17,250 bases of DNA, from positions 1 to 17,250 of the forward strand of contig DXBS01000077.1 of the NCBI GenBank assembly GCA_019116405.1, in the 5' to 3' direction. The notes under the pieces are model-generated. The model ran no database searches. It was not told the origin of the DNA and saw nothing but the letters and a program-made list of their open reading frames with translations. Shown one piece after another: positions 15,801-17,250 of the stretch (positions are counted from its first letter, which is position 1; every line of letters begins with the position of its first letter). The translations under genes were made by a program, and so were the position numbers. This stretch comes from Candidatus Gallimonas intestinigallinarum. Lineage in GTDB: Bacteria; Bacillota_A; Clostridia; Christensenellales; Borkfalkiaceae.

Positions 15801-15913
15801 TTGATGATCGGGCCGTATTCATACAGCGTCATCGTGGCGCCGATGAGAAAGGCGCCCAAGCCCGCGGAGACCGCAAACACCTTTTTGAACAGTTTGTTTT
15901 TGTTCACTCCCAT
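12887..15913 (-). CDS. Membrane-anchored GH3 beta-glucosidase with swapped domain order
   Basis: 1008 residues. A basic N-terminus (KNKLFKK) and helix 12-31 are followed by a long outer region, then a C-terminal helix about 976-1000 and KKKEQA, so both ends lie inside and the enzyme outside. The GH3 C-terminal sandwich domain comes first: MENSAVLLKNNGALPL (106-121), GGEGED with likely acid/base Glu228, NPSGRL (318-323), YPFGYGLSYTTF (417-428). A fibronectin III-like domain follows (about 440-540). The (beta/alpha)8 domain comes last: GRNHEYFSED (784-793), KHFAGND (818-824), nucleophile Asp897 in VVIAD. This reversed order is known from some ruminal Firmicutes enzymes such as Ruminococcus albus beta-glucosidase. 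The start has AAGGAGAGG upstream. Likely role: trimming beta-linked glycosides at the cell surface. Substrate is not readable. Confidence 0.92.
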   Translation of the reverse strand: MGVNKNKLFKKVFAVSAGLGAFLIGATMTLYEYGPIINNALQIQTSQTVPGDSSEEVDTAYYKSDYADANLLAMNVDQLSEEEAAAVSNGLAELNADQDAFIEYEMENSAVLLKNNGALPLTSSERSVSLFGFASKQPLYSCASGGGKNDEARVVDYITAFREKGFTVNQTLYDRYPEPDLVQSFGGMIANRLDDEPDPSTIFTADVDASVRSTGGVGIVILSREGGEGEDIPHWVTEADGTVRNGLALSNNEKDLLSRVKAYKDTGAISKIILLHNSPYAMELGWLDEYGVDAALHVGTLGLKGTLGVVDLLTGEANPSGRLVDTFATSAVSSAAVQTWYDQSFTNTTYENDVAYVAGQPVSNAGAENYMILTEGIYTGYKYYETRYEDAVLDRYNATSEIGSMSGAWNYANEMVYPFGYGLSYTTFSQTLDSVTGFNSDTITVTVTVRNTGATAGRSVVQVYAQTPYGDYEIEHGVEKSAVQLVGFGKTGELASGASETVTIEIDKYLLASWDSTSNGGEGGYILSEGDYYIAIGDNVHDALNNILAAKGAEGMTDENGNPVTGDAAKAEQFTGAFDDSTYRYSEATGYRVENQFEDVDINYWLDEEDQVTYMTRSDWTTYPTAIPQIEATEEMAALLAYTYEKAADAEGYNPSEFGVDAGLTVVNMRDVPWEDEITWDKFLHQMTLEELGISIADSFGNAAVESIGKPASVNDDGPDGWNQKYLINGAQATCYIGQATAACSFDTEQLNQRAYYMAEDGLFCRASQGWLPGGNLHRTPFSGRNHEYFSEDANVNYLYLDGMVRTFIDKGISVGGKHFAGNDVELNRSNISMFQTEQTWRQNSLRGFESSFTKGGATSTMNSKGGIGLRNMSEDYASQVEVLRNEWGFKGVVIADAGSGRGVEGILSGTDMWCLFGSRYSQEIIDSIEQNNDGDLLNAVLTANKRYYYAFSRSIMVNGLTSDSKVIQLTPWWQPTIITIDCVVGAVVLGAAVGYVVTAFSKKKEQA

Positions 15914-16105
15914 AATAATTTCCTCTCCTTATCTGATTGTTGTAAAGTGCCATTTGTTTTTGCCGCCTCAGGGAGCGGGCAGCAATTGCCATTTTCCTAC
16001 CAATTTACAAATTCTCTACTTATCCCCTATTTGTTGCTTCCTCCTATTTCATGATCATTATTTGCTTTGAAGTTTCTTGTTTTGTATGTTTTTAACTTCA
16101 TTGGT

Positions 16106-16111
16106 ATTATA
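16106..16111 (-). promoter_or_regulatory. -10 box of a probable activator-dependent GH3 promoter
   Basis: Perfect TATAAT on the minus strand. At 17-base spacing the -35 position reads CTCCCA, only 3 of 6 consensus bases, and there is no TGn extension. A good -10 with a poor -35 suggests that an activator is needed. The predicted start is near 16099. Confidence 0.6.
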
Positions 16112-16142
16112 TTTGATCATTTCTTCCATGGGAGCATTTTTT

Positions 16143-16173
16143 CGTAAGTGGTATCAATTTTTTCGTAATTGGT
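16143..16173 (-). promoter_or_regulatory. Two direct repeats 21 bp apart, possible LytTR-type activator sites
   Basis: On the minus strand ACCAATTACGAAAAAATTGA (from 16173) and ACCACTTACGAAAAAATG (from 16152) are near-identical and exactly 21 bp, two helical turns, apart. They sit at about -44 to -53 and -65 to -74 of the predicted start. Paired direct repeats of this period just upstream of -35 are typical of LytTR regulators (AgrA/VirR type), the usual partners of GHKL kinases like the one next door. Match to the published LytTR consensus is only partial. Confidence 0.5.
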
Positions 16174-16181
16174 CATTTTTT

Positions 16182-16197
16182 GCACAAATGGCACAAA
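16182..16197 (+). repeat. Short tandem repeat GCACAAA upstream of the GH3 promoter
   Basis: GCACAAA at 16182-16188 and again at 16191-16197, separated by TG. It lies just beyond the 21-bp repeats on the kinase side. It may be a further regulator contact or chance. Confidence 0.4.
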
Positions 16198-16199
16198 GA

Positions 16200-16240
16200 C
16201 GCGGGGCGGACAGCGGCTGAACGCCGTTGTCCGCCCCGCG
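16200..16240 (-). terminator. Terminator of the histidine kinase gene
   Basis: 18-bp stem (one G-U pair) with a 5-base loop: outer arm GCGGGGCGGACA (16201-16212) pairs with TGTCCGCCCCGC (16228-16239), extended inward by CGGC/GCCG. On the minus strand it follows the kinase stop by 14 bases and is followed by GTCTTTGTG, a short T-rich stretch. It separates kinase transcription from the GH3 promoter. Confidence 0.8.
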
Positions 16241-16254
16241 CCCTGCATGCGCCG

Positions 16255-17250
16255 TCAGAGCGCAGCGGGAATGGGAAGCGTGATGCTCAGACGGAAGATT
16301 TTGTCCTCGCAGTCCACTTCCATTGTGCCGCCGTAGCGCTCTGCGATGCGCTTCATGCTGATCACGCCGAAGCCGTGATTTCCACCGTCCGTCTTGGTGG
16401 TAATGGGAAGCCCGTTCTTAAAGACGAGTGCCTCCTCGCAGTAGTTCTCCACCTGGATATAGAAAAACGCACCGCGCCTGGATGCATTGACGCCGATGAA
16501 GCGCTTTTCCCGATCTGCCACCTGTATCTCCGCGCGAATGGCGTTATCGAGCGCGTTGCCGAAGAGGGAGTAGATATCCCCCGCCCGCATAAAGGAGAGC
16601 GCCTCTCCGTCCACCATATAAGTGAGCACGATCCTCTCCTGTTCGCAGATAAAATACTTGCTCGTAAGCACGACATCCAGCGGCTTACAGCCCGTCTTGG
16701 CGATGGCGTCGTAGATGAGAACGGCGTCCTCCATCTCCTTGAGTGACTGTTCGAACTCCCCGTCCGCGCGGCTCCTGAGCGCGACGAGCTGGTGCTTGAG
16801 GTCGTGACACTTGATATTCACCGTCTCGATTGCGCGCTTGTCAAGATCATACTGCTTTTCCTCGCTCGTGCGAAGGGAATCGAGAATAGCGTTCTGCCGC
16901 CGCAGATTGTCGCGGTCGTACATGCCGAAGAGCATGAGAAGGGTGATGATATCGTAGCAGATGAAGCAGAGCCGCCATTCCAGAAACTCGGGAGCGGCCG
17001 GTGTCTGCCTGTCATACTGCATGAGGTAGACGATCGCCGTCAGGATGAGCGCAACGAGAATCATGATGAGGCGCTCCTTACCGAAGCCGCCGCCGATTTC
17101 CTTGAGTTTACGCACGCCCAGCACAAAGCAGAGCACGTGGGCTGCGGTATAGATGAGCACCTGTACAAGAATGTAGAGAACTTCGGGTTGGGTAGAGTCC
17201 CACCCAAAGAGCCCGACACACAAAATGCTCAGCGAATAGGACAGATTCTG
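16255..17250 (-). CDS. GHKL-type sensor histidine kinase (5' end cut by window edge)
   Basis: 331 residues visible; the frame stays open to the right edge. The TTG at 17223 is an internal Leu codon rather than a convincing start. Numbering here is of the visible part. At least three full membrane helices (about 24-47, 60-78, 94-111) follow a partial one. A coiled linker leads to the phosphoacceptor motif KCHDLKHQL with His149, as in AgrC-type kinases. The ATP-binding domain has the N box GNALDNAIRA (231-240) and a G box NHGFGVISM (291-299). It ends with a short LPIPAAL tail. Kinases of this family normally pair with a LytTR-type response regulator; none is in the window, so it may lie upstream beyond the edge. 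The adjacent GH3 promoter with LytTR-like repeats is a candidate target. Confidence 0.92.
   Translation of the reverse strand, partial: QNLSYSLSILCVGLFGWDSTQPEVLYILVQVLIYTAAHVLCFVLGVRKLKEIGGGFGKERLIMILVALILTAIVYLMQYDRQTPAAPEFLEWRLCFICYDIITLLMLFGMYDRDNLRRQNAILDSLRTSEEKQYDLDKRAIETVNIKCHDLKHQLVALRSRADGEFEQSLKEMEDAVLIYDAIAKTGCKPLDVVLTSKYFICEQERIVLTYMVDGEALSFMRAGDIYSLFGNALDNAIRAEIQVADREKRFIGVNASRRGAFFYIQVENYCEEALVFKNGLPITTKTDGGNHGFGVISMKRIAERYGGTMEVDCEDKIFRLSITLPIPAAL

Larger units (their letters stand above)
15914..16199 (-). other. AT-rich regulatory interval and long leader of the GH3 operon
   Basis: No credible gene lies here. It contains a -10 box, 21-bp-spaced direct repeats and a predicted leader of about 186 bases before the GH3 ATG. 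The leader could form a small 5' hairpin (GAAGTT/AACTTC, 16069-16074 with 16094-16099). An AGGAGGAAG stretch in the leader (minus strand, about 16044-16036) is not followed by a usable ATG. An 11-base inverted repeat frames most of the interval (15947-15957 and 16184-16194). I match no known riboswitch class. Confidence 0.6.

Noticed and set aside
16180..16746. 188-codon plus-strand frame antisense to the histidine kinase
   Set aside because: It runs through the kinase terminator and the conserved ATP-binding domain on the other strand.
1..17250. CRISPR arrays, tRNA or rRNA genes, transposases or prophage genes
   Set aside because: I looked for regularly spaced repeats, cloverleaf-like segments and recombinase motifs and saw none. 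The locus looks like an ordinary chromosomal sugar-utilisation region.

Overview
The window looks like a carbohydrate-utilisation locus from an anaerobic, probably gut-dwelling Gram-positive bacterium (Bacillota, Clostridia-like). Four things point there: strong AAGGAGG ribosome-binding sites, Gram-positive lipoproteins next to ABC permeases, an InlB-type surface repeat, and a GHKL (AgrC-like) histidine kinase. Genus cannot be fixed by reading alone. Every gene except the LacI-type regulator is on the minus strand, so the window is best read from right to left.

Right part (17250 to 8200). The 3' part of a membrane histidine kinase runs in from the right edge and ends at a strong terminator. 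Next is a 341-base regulatory interval with two 21-bp-spaced direct repeats upstream of a -10 box, then a second unit: a large GH3 beta-glucosidase with swapped domain order and a membrane anchor at each end, a small four-helix membrane protein, a cytoplasmic GH2 glycosidase, and a GPH-family sugar:cation symporter whose start overlaps the GH2 stop. This reads as a beta-glycoside module: surface trimming by GH3, uptake by the symporter, intracellular hydrolysis by GH2. It ends in an unusual long-looped terminator.

Left part (7052 down to 1). A plus-strand LacI-family regulator with TWO tandem N-terminal helix-turn-helix domains is divergent from an alpha-glucan operon: a surface lipoprotein with three repeated carbohydrate-binding-like modules, a cytoplasmic GH13 neopullulanase/maltogenic-amylase-type enzyme, and a maltodextrin-type ABC importer (MalE lipoprotein, MalF, MalG; MalG runs off the left edge). 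Most genes are tightly coupled, with ATGA overlaps at amylase/malE, malF/malG and GH2/symporter. No ABC ATPase is present in the window. The 176-base divergent interval holds a near-consensus promoter in each direction and two matching CG-centred pseudo-palindromes 74 bp apart, one on the operon start site and one upstream. This is a loop-type repression layout next to a regulator that carries two DNA-binding heads.

The points most worth following up are the tandem-HTH regulator with its paired operators, the doubly anchored domain-swapped GH3 with its four-helix neighbour, and the LytTR-like repeats that may tie the GH3 operon to the adjacent histidine kinase.
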